A stretch of 64,000 nucleotides of DNA. It comes from Styela clava (Eukaryota > Chordata > Ascidiacea > Stolidobranchia > Styelidae). Under the pieces are notes generated by a model. That model was not told where the DNA came from. It was given only the letters and a program-made list of their open reading frames with translations, and did not search any database. The number at the start of each line of letters is the position of its first letter. The first letter of the stretch is position 1. Below, in pieces: positions 36,186 through 48,120 of this stretch. Location of the stretch: the NCBI RefSeq assembly GCF_964204865.1, contig NC_135256.1, forward strand, positions 22,162,703 to 22,226,702, read 5' to 3'. A program made the position numbers and the translations under genes.

Positions 36186-37190
36186 CTAGAGTCTTGGCTC
36201 ATCTTCACCTCAAATGCAAGATATCCCAAATCAGAACACAGAGAGTGATTATAGTATTTTTAATTCTGACAATTTTAGAGATCACTTAAGCTTTGTAGTT
36301 GATAAAGATGACACAATATCCAGCGATATAAACTAAAAATTCAACACAGGTATAAATGCAATCAAATCTTTGGTTGACCAGCATATTCCCTCTATAACTA
36401 ATTCAAATAATAGTATACTGAAGCTAACGTCATGGAATTTCAAGGATCTTTACAAATCGATTAAAACCGAAGATAAAATGTACAGTAAATGTTGCCAAAG
36501 CAGATTTCAATTAATTAAGAGAATGCAAAAAGTATCGGAACAAATATCTTGGACTCTTACAAAAGATTATTACAAAACCGTCTTTCCTAGGTACCAAGAA
36601 GATATTATTTCTAAAATTCGAATTCGTGTTACCAAAGCAAACTACAGTCTCATCTTATAGTAAATACCAATAAATTAATGACAGCAATGCAACCTGTAGC
36701 CTCTCAACCAACATTTCTTGAAAGTCGGTTCTAAACATACTTCACAAAAAGTTCAGCTGCAACAGTCCACATTTAAAGTCTTGGGCAAACACCAAATGGT
36801 CTAATACCATTCCCCTGGAAATATAACAACAAATTGATAAATGTATGCGAAAAAGGTTGTAGGTAGCGATAATATACCTAGGAAAAAAGTTTCAAAATTG
36901 CCAAACTTGTTTTGTCATCTATTTTGTCTAAAATGTTTTACCAAAGTTTCTATGAAAGTGTGTACCGCTGGATTTTTAAAATAGCAAACGTGGTGCCATT
37001 GCATAAGCAGGGGTCTAATTAGTATACGCTTATTTCTCTACTGTCAGGTGTTCAAGTCTGTCCCAGTTTGGTGTTAGAAATAATCATTCTACTGAACAAG
37101 AGAGCATATGGACACGAAGACCAAAACGATTTGCAGTCAAAAAACTTCCGATTTTAGCGAAAGAGGTCAAAAAATCGCTATAAATAATTT
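36186..37190 (+). mobile_element. LINE relic crossing the left breakpoint of the duplication
   Basis: 36230-36660 translates to the pre-RT linker of a LINE (INAIKSLVDQHIPSI, then YKSIKTEDKMYSK). 36860-36950 gives DNIP and downstream RT helices. 36951-37190 gives KIANVVPLHKQGS and a QFGVRNNHSTEQE-like RT block. The relic is continuous here, while the second copy starts abruptly at 45664. Confidence 0.75.
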
Positions 37191-37191
37191 A

Positions 37192-39444
37192 TATAAAGAT
37201 CCAAGAGAACATAATTCAAAGTGAAAAATTAATTTTGCAGATCGCACAGAAACCTCTGGAATAAACAAAAATAATATCTTTTTAGCGAATAGTTAATAAG
37301 ATAATTGTCATAGAGCAAAATACGGAAGAAAATACCCAGAACAACAACACAATAACAAAACGATCCTAGGTCGATTTCGTGTCCAACTAGCAATGCCTAG
37401 GATTAGGGAAATTTTTTCGGATCTTGCTAAAGCAATCGACACATTTCAATCCTACTTGATGAATTTTTGACAGCCACTGATATCTTGAAAAATCTCTCTA
37501 CAGACTTACTTTGCTGCTGAAGTTATCCAAGGCATACAAGCGCGCATGGTTCATTTGGTGAGAGGATTATTGTTAACAAGCCAGCAAAAAAGTCAGTTTT
37601 CAGTAAATCGTTTCAAGAATAGAGTAAAATGGTGTTGGAAAAGGCGCAAGAATTGATGTCTGATTGCAAATGCCGCAAAATACAATAAAAGAATGTTGAT
37701 TGGGGGGAGGGGGGGGGATTGGGGGGGGGGGGCATGTATCCTCAGGAACCCCTCTGCCCTCAAATTAGTTCAGAAGGACAATATTAACAACAAGACAATC
37801 AAGAACAACAACGTAATAACAAAACACCGTGTCCAATAAGTCATTCGTTCTTTAGTTCAGGGCTTTTGCAATAAAATCTAATTGAGATGTATGTATGTAT
37901 GTATGTTTATTTGTCTCGTAAAAGCAATATAAAAGAGTAAGTAATTGTAAATACTGAAGACACAAGACCATATTGGCCTAAAACACAGATGTGCGGCATA
38001 CACCCCTCTCTGATGATCTGGTGAATGAGCGTTTTTGGTGATGAAGTTTTTCAACATTAATGAACATTAGTTTTCTAGATCAGAAACAGTTCAAATGACA
38101 ATTTCTATACGCTGGAATGTGCCTGTAAGCACTTTACAATGGCTAATTGTTGAACTTCTGTTTGCATATTATGTTATTTTATTCTCTTCATGTGCAGGCT
38201 AAAAGAAATCTTAGTAAAATGCGATTTTTTTTTGTTACACATCGTTATGACTTGACAAGATGCATATTGCCCTACACGTCGATTTCCTTGTTGGGGAAAT
38301 ACTCTTAAAATAAGTATTGAAAACTTCTTAATAGTGAAAAAAGGGAAAGTGTTTCAGAGATCTCAGAATCGAGGAAACATTCATTGCTTGCGCACATTTA
38401 ATTAATTAAAGAGTAAATAAACGCAGTAGTTTCAACTACCAATTACTTTTGAATGACATGGGTTCAATTGCTCATGTATTATTATATATCACTAATTAAC
38501 GATGTTAATCAGGTTTTCTGTTTCATTGGGTTGGGTTTTAAACCAGCGGGTTTATTAAATATATATTTATTGGCAATTTAGTAACTTGTCCCGTAGAATA
38601 TGTCGAAATACACTCAATCGATTGCTCGGTAAAAATTATCGAGTGGTGGGTAAGTAGGACTGATGATTCAATAGTGCGCCATAATTATAGTTATTTATTT
38701 TTCGGCATAACTAATATTTTTTGTACATTGATCAACTCAATAATCGCCAGTTTGCTAATATTAGAGTAAAGGTAAACTTGTTATTTATCCTAAATGGAAT
38801 CGGTAATAGTCTAAATGATCAGCTAAAAGACTAATAAGTACGGCAAATCTTCCTATTATTACTGATAAACAATAATTATATATTAAAATATACATTTCTA
38901 TATTGGTTTGCAAATTAGCATTTATATATGCATCAAATCAATCTTGTTAGTTTATCGATTATCACTTAACTACATTGTTGAAAAATATATAAACTTAACT
39001 TTCGTTTCAAAATACCAAATACAGTAAAACTTAGTTGTCTTGATGTTTTGCTTGAAGTATTCAACAATAAGTAAGATTACTGATCTTTTTTGCAGTTTTT
39101 CATCAACGTCTACATAAGCATCTACGAAATGCCGTCCGAACAAAATTTTACGATACTCGCAGCGGCGTGCTATTTATTTATTTTATTGTCGAAAGTGACG
39201 AATAAATTAATTTGACAAGATGCCGCTCATATGGTATGATGTCTCAAGTTTTTTTGAACTTGAGTTTACCATTGTGATAATTAAATAAGCATTCAGAATA
39301 GTTGTTCATACTGGAATAGGTTGATTTACGATACGATACTCCAAGTTTGTTCACTGCTATTATCCAAACTAAAGTTATTGCATTTTACAGTGAATGGGCA
39401 CGTTTAATCCATTTTGTTAACCCCTATATATTGTGGATATTAGA
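37192..39444 (+). other. Upstream region of receptor A
   Basis: No gene. It contains a G-run segment at about 37700-37732 (poorly conserved in copy B) and a (GTAT)n run near 37888. Conserved with 46016-48120, so any promoter of the receptor should be shared. Confidence 0.5.
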
Positions 39445-42400
39445 ATGGAAAACAGCTCGATGTCATTTATTAATTATTCATCAACTGTTGAAATAACAAC
39501 GTTGGAAAGGTATAGTAGTTATATATTTTACATATACTTATTTCCTTATTATGATACTGACATGAAATTGCTCCATTAGCACAAGACAAACGTCCACTGT
39601 GATTTATTGCCTTGCAAATCAATTTGGATATTGATGATCCTGTTTATTTAGATGTGTCGTTTGAAAAATCCTCTAAATTTCAAAATTTATTCGTCCCGTT
39701 ACTTTATAATTTCAAAGACAGCCTTTATTTTTCAGAGATGTATGGAAAATGGGTATTTTCTCTTGGTCAGATGCAGTTATTTGTTCTGTATTCGTTGGCA
39801 TCATGACGGTATTTGGACTAGTGGCAAATCTGACGACAATCGTAGTGATTGTAAAAACACCGAAGTTGAAATCGTGAGAAGAAGAATTATACTCTTTAAA
39901 ATAGTTTTCGCAACCTATTCATTTAGGTGTGGGGTGAAGTTTGGCGGCTTATGATAGTTTATTAGAAGTAGTCGGTGAATCGCATTATCGATCATGACGA
40001 GATTCTATGTGCAATATAACTTTCATTACCATGAGGACTTGAATTTGACACTGAACTCGACTACTTCATTTGTCTATCAGCATCTATTTCAAAGTTCAAA
40101 CTTACCCTCTTCCCAAAATAAATTAGATATTTTTGTATGCTAGCTTTTGTTTTTCTTAACAAAAACCAACACAGTTAAGAAGACCTCATAGGTACGCCCA
40201 GTGATTTCCCTACACCCCCCCCCCCCCCCCCTATAGGGGGTGAACACCCCCCCTAAAATTTCAAACACCCTCCCTAATTTTGAGGTGCGATTCCACACTG
40301 AGGGGTTCTAAGCCGCAGTCTGCGGGCCAATTACGGCCCGCGTGACGATTTAAAATAGCCCGCCGAACTTGAGTGAAATAGTTTAATCCTTCATGTGGTA
40401 CCTTTTGAGTTTTGGATACCGTCTATTGTTACATCATTATCACAGTTTAAGCACGTTTATTCGTAACAATTGAATTATTCCGGTATCTTATGTATACGTA
40501 TGGGTATTAGGATAACACACTGCGGTATTTTAGATATCAGCCGTATATTAAGAAAGCTTGAAGATGTCACAAAACGAAAACTAGGCACTGAAAACAGACG
40601 TTTTTTAGAAGAATGACAGCGTTTTTATTTCTTTATTGAAAAGAATCAAACTTCAGCGATTTGTCTTCTTACCAACAAAATATTTCAGTTCTGAAGGAAT
40701 ACAACATTATGCGACATTATGATCAGTTGACGAGTGTATTTCAAAATTTAATTCATACAAAAGTCAACAAACCTGTTCAAAAAAATTAGAAATGTGTAAC
40801 AAAACAAGCCATAAGTAGCCATTCATACAATGCCAGATGAGCAAGTAACTTAATTCATTAGTCACCATCAGTTGCAAATTAATTGTTGAAACGTAGTAGT
40901 ATATATTTACGGTTTAAAGCCGTGCTCGTTATCTATTCCCCGGGAATTCTATCAGCTAAATATTATAATTATTGATTTCATTACATAACAAACTGCGATG
41001 CTAGGTGTATCTAAAATCAAGCTTAGAGCCTATTTTGGTGCCTATTTCTCAAAATTTTCTCAGAGCGCTTAAGCGCGCCCTGAACCCCAGCCGTGTCGTC
41101 CCGCACTTTTACTCGCTCCCCTTTTTTGGCCCTACAATTTCGTTCTGCTGTGGATTTTGGCTTGCCGTCATTCAACTTGGGGGGCCCCATGTACATCGTT
41201 TCTTAAATACATACCATTTTTTTAAGAATACAAATAGCCTAGTTTTATCTCTAATAGCAAATTATTTACCACCCCCTAAATTTTGAAACACCCCCCCTAA
41301 AAAGAAAAGCTGGGGAACATACTGGGTACGCCCTCGAGGGCCAATATCATTCTCCCCTACAGTCAAGATCTAGACTCTAGGTCTATTATAGATGATGAAC
41401 TGGATATCAGTTTACTGGAATAGGCATTCTTGTTCAGATTTACAATTTCAAATAATCAACCAAAATCTCGCTTCATATTATGTTTACTCCAGATTGCCAT
41501 TCAACGCATTAATAGCCAGCTTGTGCGTCTCTGACATCATCGCATCCTGCAACAGTCCTCTCATGCTTTATTGGAAGACATTTGGATACTACAGATACCA
41601 GTTGCCAGAATTCTTTTGCAAGGTCTCAATTTAAATTTAATAAAATTTCTCTGGTGCGCGGATCTTTGAAACAGACATAGGTCAAAATTTATCTAAATTT
41701 TACTTCAAAAAGTACTCCTGAAATGAATAGTTTTTGTGATGTTTTGTATTGATAATTGTTACAAGCCTCGGTCATTCTACCGAAAGGGTCGCAACCCGTG
41801 AAATATTACTCCTATAGGACTATTTTCATAGATATCACGTTTATCTTTGAAGTACCTGTTTTTTTACAATCGAGAATCAATTAATACAATATATCCATAT
41901 GCGCTAAAATTATCATGGTAATTATGATATGACAATCATTTCAAGTCAATCGGGCATATTGTATAGTACTACTTTCGTTGATTTTTTGCGATCTGGACCT
42001 AAAGTCACGCGAATTGTGTTATGAGCGAAGTTGTTTTTAGGTTACTTTACCGATAAACAGTTGGACCAATACTTCTACAATTCAACATATTCTGGCCTTC
42101 ATGCTGATTCGACTCGGTGCTATCAGTTATCCCCATCGTTTAAAAGATTTCACCCTTCGAAGGGCAAAGGTTAGCTTTCTATAGTTTTGTTGTGTTTTTA
42201 TTTTTTATTTTAGTAAATGAGTTAATGAAAGGCTAATAAATAATCTAATAAAAAACTTCCTACTTCAGATTCTGATCACTGTAATATGGATTGTAACCTT
42301 TATCGGAAATAGTTGCTTCCCGATGTGGTTCTTAGGAGTACATGACACGGAAGCAGGGAGTTTCACGCGTTCAGCGTGCGTTACTGATAAGTCTGTGTAA

Positions 42401-44117
42401 GTTACAATTTCCAATACAAATTATCAGTGTAATGTTTAAAAACTACTTTTTGTTGAAATGAGTTTTCGAGAAGTGTATGGATATTAGTTATCAAGTTACT
42501 AGCTCATCTAATGTGTAAATTATTTTTTGAAGATGGTTCATCGTAAGAAAAGTTTCATACGTGAGACAGATTATCTTCTTGTACATTCCAATGGTTCTCA
42601 TCGTCACATCTACGCTTCTTCTCATTAGACTGTTGATAATTCGTCGAAACAAGAAACAACAAGGTAAGAAGAAGCGTAAAAATGGATACTGGGTAATATA
42701 ACAGAGTTGCAACAAAATCATTTTCATATATTTCAGAAAAAAATGATAATTCTGACGTCAGCAAAGAGAATGCTGCATTGATTCAACTATCGTTAATCGT
42801 AACTTCGTTCTTAATTGGATATTTACCGGATTTTGGTATATATTTTTATTCACCATTTATTATTTTTACTCACTGTTCTTCCCCGTGTTGTAACTATAGG
42901 ATGGCTTCCAAAAGTAAAAGTTGCCTTTGTTGATATTTGCTATAGAAACAATTTAACAATGTATATGAGATATCATAGGAAAATCAAATATATATTGCAA
43001 TCAAATGAACTATCAAATTGCAATTACTAATCAAATACAAGTAAACACAGAAATTCTATTTTGACGTAAATGAGAATTTATTTTTGTCGCCAACAATTAG
43101 GCACATTCAAGATACATTGGTGATCAAAATAAATTGGAGATCAAAATTAAACTGTCACATGTACGCACACCATAGGATCTCAGGTTCAATTATAAAAAGG
43201 CTGAAGACACATATCGAATTGTCCTGAGACATTCGATGTACAAATCGGACCCAAGATTGCGTGTAATCGATGGTATGGTTTCGTGGCTATGCTATCAACT
43301 CGGTGGTGTGGCGAATTCCTCTCCCTCGCCACAGCACCGCTAATTACCCTGCGTGGGTTTGCAGGTTCGAATATCGTGGGGGATAATCATGTGCGAGAGG
43401 ATTGCTGGACTACTTGCCGCCGTATAGTGGTTCACGTCATCGATAGTCGATTACGGCTTCCTCCACCATCAAGTCCATGCATCTGAAAACAAAATAACTG
43501 TCTAACTGATCCCATACCCGACATGGACTTGTAACTGGACGAGAGGCCGTGGTTCGCCATATGATTAAGTCGTTCTCACGACTATCCTCTCCCCCGGGAT
43601 ATAAATGTAAATCCTATCCTTTTACCTATAGTTGTGGCTACTCTTTGGTGGTATCAGATGCGTTACTTTGACTAGCTTGTGTATAATGACAAAGTAGCAT
43701 ATCATTTATACATTTCCGCCAGATTGTGTATCTTGCAATGTCTATGACAGCTGATCTACTTTTGCAGGATTCAGAATTTCGGTAATGATCAAATCACTGG
43801 GTATTAAATTTGGCGGAAGAAGTGCTTGGTTACTCAGTATGTTATCTCATCTTGTTCAGAGATCCACAGAATGTCTGAATCCTATATTTTACAACCTAGG
43901 ATCTAGGTTAGTTTTTTTCTAGTATATATCACTTATTATTTATTCCATAAAGCATGATGTAATAACTGATTTCTAATATCCCTTGTTTACAATTATATTC
44001 AGTCAGCTGAGAGAAGCTACCAAACAATTTCTCGGCTTCGAGGAGGTAGTGTACGCTTCTTCGACTAAATCGAGTGAAATGCAAATGAAGAACCAACATA
44101 CCAATGTAAGTGTATAA
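39445..44117 (+). CDS. Class A-like GPCR, copy A, nine exons
   Basis: Exons 39445-39509, 39736-39873, 41493-41622, 42041-42169, 42269-42396, 42533-42663, 42737-42835, 43768-43906 and 44003-44117 give 357 residues with all phases matching. The short N-terminus has sequons (NSS, NYS). TM1 has GLVAN (N53, 1.50), TM2 LCVSD (D82, 2.50), C110 (3.25), R135 exactly 25 residues on (3.50), TM5 YIPM, TM6 GYLPD and TM7 NPIFY. The canonical D/E-R-Y is I-R-L and the TM6 CWxP is GYLP. A Cys in the second extracellular loop can pair with C110. Ligand and subfamily are not recognisable. The stop read-through of a GT at 44106 (gta-agt-gta-taa) ends the frame; a further splice there is possible. Tandem with B and C. 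Confidence 0.88.
40199..41324. mobile_element. hAT element in intron 2 of receptor A
   Basis: Begins CAGTGATTTCCC and ends GGGGAACATACTG, flanked by a perfect 8-bp duplication GGTACGCC at 40191-40198 and 41325-41332. It is absent at the matching site of copy B. It carries an 18-base C run at 40215-40232. The ORF at 41005-41286 is internal and not a host gene. Confidence 0.85.
43270..43622 (+). mobile_element. Full-length tRNA-SINE in intron 7 of receptor A
   Basis: A tRNA-like head with B-box GGTTCGAATATC is followed by the family body (CCTCCACCATCAAGTCCATG, ACGAGAGGCCGTGG). The family tail GGGATATAAATGTAAATCCT ends it. The 3' junction is shared with copy B. Confidence 0.85.
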
Positions 44118-45663
44118 TCAGATGGAAACAGAAATTTCATGTTGGACAGAGGAAAGACTGAAACTGAGTTGTACACATGTAATTTTGCATTATTATATTA
44201 TACTTATCAGAAACATTGTATATTGTTATATATATTTAATATTTGGTTATTAAGTTTTATTTTTATTTGCATAAATTATGTATTGCTATGATTTGAATTG
44301 AGATATTGAAGAATGGTAAATTTACAGTTGGTAAGACATTGTATATTGTTATATTTGACTTTTGGTTGAAGTTTTATTGCTATTTGATATTTATTACAAC
44401 ACTGCATAAATTATGTATCGTTATGATATAAATTGAGATATTGAAGATTAGTGAAGATTTACAGTTGGTAACCAGAATCATTTAAAGAAATATTTTTATA
44501 TGAAAGCTTCCATGAATTGATGAGAGTTGCGACTTTCATGAAAAAGTGTTCGGCATGTTTCAGTAATGTATAATCTTGTATTCGTAGTTGTCGATTGGTT
44601 ATTGGGCTAACCTCGTCGGTTGTTATTATATATGCGATTGTTTTATCGTATTTTCTGCGTAGTTCAGGGATGGCTGTGTGCAGGATATAGCTGGATTATT
44701 CGTTATCACTGAGTAGTTCGCGCAACGATTAACTGATGGCAGTTATCTCATCTGGATAACCGGATAACATCATTATCTCTATTCTATCTGGTGGTCTGTT
44801 AAATTAGCACAGTACGTCAAAGGCACAATGACATAACATGCAGTGTGTATATGCTACCTTGGTAATGCCAAATGATGGAAGTTATATTGCATTTTCGTCA
44901 TAACATTAGCTGCCTCAGTTACAAAATTTTCAACTGATACAATATATGAACGCAAGGCACGGACTTCGTTACAGTCCAACCACGATTAAATAATACGTGT
45001 CTCTCAGTGATTATGGAAGATTACGGAAGGGAGCCCAGAGAGAAAATTATAGCTTCATTTAAGCAACTTTCATGTTCATCTAATAATATTACAAAGTGAT
45101 TGGTCTATAGTGCGTATCGATTAGCATTGGAAGCATTATCAAATTGTCAATAAAATTAAAAGATATATAATTTTAAATTCCAATTCTTTTTATAATATTG
45201 TTGCATACTTAATGTAGGAAATTGCCTGACTGATACAGAATTAGTTTTGCATCTTATAACGCCCATAAAAAGGGACGAATGAAGTAAAAATGCAACTCCT
45301 CAAAAAGTTAATTACCCTGCCACAGAAAAATCTGTAACGGATTTGATCAAAATAAACAGAATTTCTGTGGTTGTTGTTTAATTAATGGTTTCTTATAGAA
45401 CTGAAAAAACATTCCTGCGAGCATTCATTCCTAATGCCACCATATTGTTTTCGGGGCGTGTATTGCTCTCATTTTCGTACCAACCGCTTGGAAATCACGG
45501 TTCATGGCATATTACTGGTTCCATGCGGTTTTGAATTCAATAATTAGGAAACAAAGAAATAAATATTTATTTTATTTTATATATATGATGCATAGCCTTG
45601 TTTGCCCTTACTGTAGTGAAAATAGGTTTAAAAAATAATTTTAATTACAAATCCGGGTGTCAC
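44118..45663 (+). other. 3' flank of receptor A
   Basis: Two direct copies of about 145 bp (about 44203-44340 and 44341-44475) share ATTGTATATTGTTATAT and ACAGTTGGTAA. The same pair is in copy B at 51570-51840, so it predates the duplication. No gene. Confidence 0.6.
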
Positions 45664-46015
45664 TATGAAAGTGTGTACCGCTGGATTTTTAAAATAGCAA
45701 ACGTGGTGCCACTGCATAAGCAGGGGTCTAAATATGATCCAAATTAGTATAGGCTTATTTCTCTACTGTCACAAGACAAGTTGCCAAAATGTATGAGAAT
45801 AATTTATATATATATATAATCCAATCTCTTTTTTTGAAAAAAAAAACAGGTGTTCAAGTCAGTCCCAGTTTGGTGTTAGAAATAATCATTCTACTGAACA
45901 AGAGAGCGGTGCTCAAATATATGGACACAAAGACTAAAACGATTTGCAGTATCCGGTATCGTCAAAAAACTTCCGATTTTAGCGAAAGAGGTCAAAAATA
46001 GCTATAAATAATTTA
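45664..46015 (+). mobile_element. Severed LINE RT fragment
   Basis: Reads KIANVVPLHKQGSKYDP and, further on, a HSTEQE..GAQIYMDTK-like RT block. It begins at the duplication junction. A 75-bp stretch (about 45770-45850) present here is missing from copy A. Confidence 0.7.
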
Positions 46016-48120
46016 TATAAAGATCCAAGAGAACATAATTCAAAGTGAAAAATTAATTTTGCAGATCGCACAGAAACCTCTGGAATAAGCAAAAATAATA
46101 TCTTTTTAGCGAATAGTTGATAAGATAATTGTCATACAGTAGAATACGGAAGAAAGTACCTAGAACAACAACACAATAACAAAACGATCCATAGGTCGAT
46201 TTCGTGTCCAACTAGCAATGCCTAGGCTCATGGAAATTTTTTCGGACTTTGCTAAAGCAATCGACACATTTCAATCTTACTTGATAAATTTTTGACAGCC
46301 ACTGATATCTTGAAAAATTTCTCCACAGACTTACTTTGCTGCCGAAGTTATCCAAGGTATACAAGCGCGCATGGTTCATTTGGTGAGAGAATTATTGTTA
46401 ACAAGCCAGCAAAAAAGTCAGTTTTCAGTAAATCGTTTCAAGAATAGAGTAAAATGGTGTTGGAAAAGGCACAAGAATTGGTGTGTCATTGCAAATGCCG
46501 GAAAATTGCAATAAAAGAATGTTGGAATTTTTTTTTTCTGGGGAGTTTGGGGGGCATGTATCCTCAGGAACCCCTCTGCTCCCAAATTAATTCAGAAGGA
46601 CAATATTAACAACAAGACAAACAAGAACAACAACGTAATAACAAAACATCGTGTCCAATAAGTCGTTCGTTCTTTAGTTCAGGGCTTTTGCAATAAAATC
46701 TAATTTAGATGATCTGGTGAATGAGCGTTTTTGGTGATGAAGTTTTTCAACATCAATGAACATTAGTTTTCTAGATCATAAACAGTTCAAATGACACTTT
46801 CTATACGCTGAAATGTGCCTGTAAGCACTTTACAATAGCTAATTGTTGAACTTCTGTTTGCATATTATGTTATTCTCTTCATGTGCATAACAGCTAAAAA
46901 GAAATCTTAGTAAAATGCGATTTTTTTGTTATGACTTGACAAGATGCATATTGCCTTATACGTCGATTTCCTTGTTGGGGAAATACTTTTAAAATAAGTA
47001 TTGAAAACTTATTAATAGTGAAAAAAGGGAAAGTGTTTTTGAGATCTCAAGATCGAGGAAACATTCATTGCTTGTGCACATTTAATTAATTAAAGAGTAA
47101 ATAAACGCAGTAGTTTCAACTACCAATTACTTTTGAATGACATGGGTTCAATTGCTCATGTATTATTATATATCACTAATTAACAATGTTAAACAGGTTT
47201 TCTGTTTCATTGGGTTGGGTTTTAAACCAGCGGGTTTATTAAATATATATTTATTGGCAATTTAGTAACTTGTCCCATAGAATATGTCAAAATACACTCA
47301 ATCGATTGCTCGGTAAAACTAATCGAGGGTGGGTAAGTACTGATAATTCCATAGTGCGCCATAATTATAGTTATTTATTTTTCGGCATTACTAACATTTT
47401 TTGTACATTAATCAACTCATTAATCGCCAGTTTGCTAATGTAAGAGTAAAAGTAAACTTGTTATTTATCCTATATGGAATCGGTAATAGTCTAAATGATC
47501 AGCTATAAGACTAAATAAGTACGACAAATCTTCCTATTATTACTGATGAACCAATAATTATATATTGAAAATATTCATTTCTATATTGGTTTGCAAATTA
47601 GCATTTATATATGCATCAAATCAATCTTGTTAGTTTATCGATTATCACTTAACTACATTGTTGAAAAATATATAAACTTAAATTTCGTTTCAAAATACCA
47701 AATACAGTCAATCTTGAATTGTCTTGATGTTGCTTGAGGTATTCAACAATAAGTGAGATTACTGATCTTTTTTGCAGTTTTTCATCAACGTCTACATAAG
47801 CGAAATGCCGTCCGAACAAAATTTTACGATACTCGCAGCGGCGTGCTATTTATTTATTTTATTGTCGAAAGTGACGAATAAATTAATTTGACAAGGTGCC
47901 ATTCATATGGTACGATGTCTCAAGTTTTATTAAACTTAAGTTTACCATTGTGACAATTAAATAAGCATTCAGAATATTTGTCCATACTGGAATAGGTTGA
48001 TTTACGATACGATACTCCAAGTCTATTCACTGCTATTAAACAAACTAAAGTTATTGCATTTTACAGTGAATGGGCACGTTTAATCCATTTTGTCAACCCC
48101 TATATATTGTGGATATTAGA
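46016..48120 (+). other. Upstream region of receptor B
   Basis: Collinear with 37192-39444. No gene; the ORFs here and at 48287-48481 are chance frames in the leader and intron. Confidence 0.5.

Larger units (their letters stand above)
36951..45663 (+). repeat. Segmental tandem duplication, copy A (8.7 kb)
   Basis: 36951-45655 aligns throughout with 45664-53037. Copy B begins at 45664 with TATGAAAGTGTGTACCGCTG, the same word as 36951. Both copies include the LINE RT fragment, about 2.4 kb of upstream DNA, the whole receptor gene and 1.5 kb of downstream DNA. Copy A alone has a hAT at 40199 and a full SINE at 43270. Confidence 0.92.

Noticed and set aside
39612-39954. Overlapping ORFs around receptor exon 2
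   Set aside because: They run through the acceptor at 39735 in wrong frames; the phase-2 exon 39736-39873 encodes TM1.
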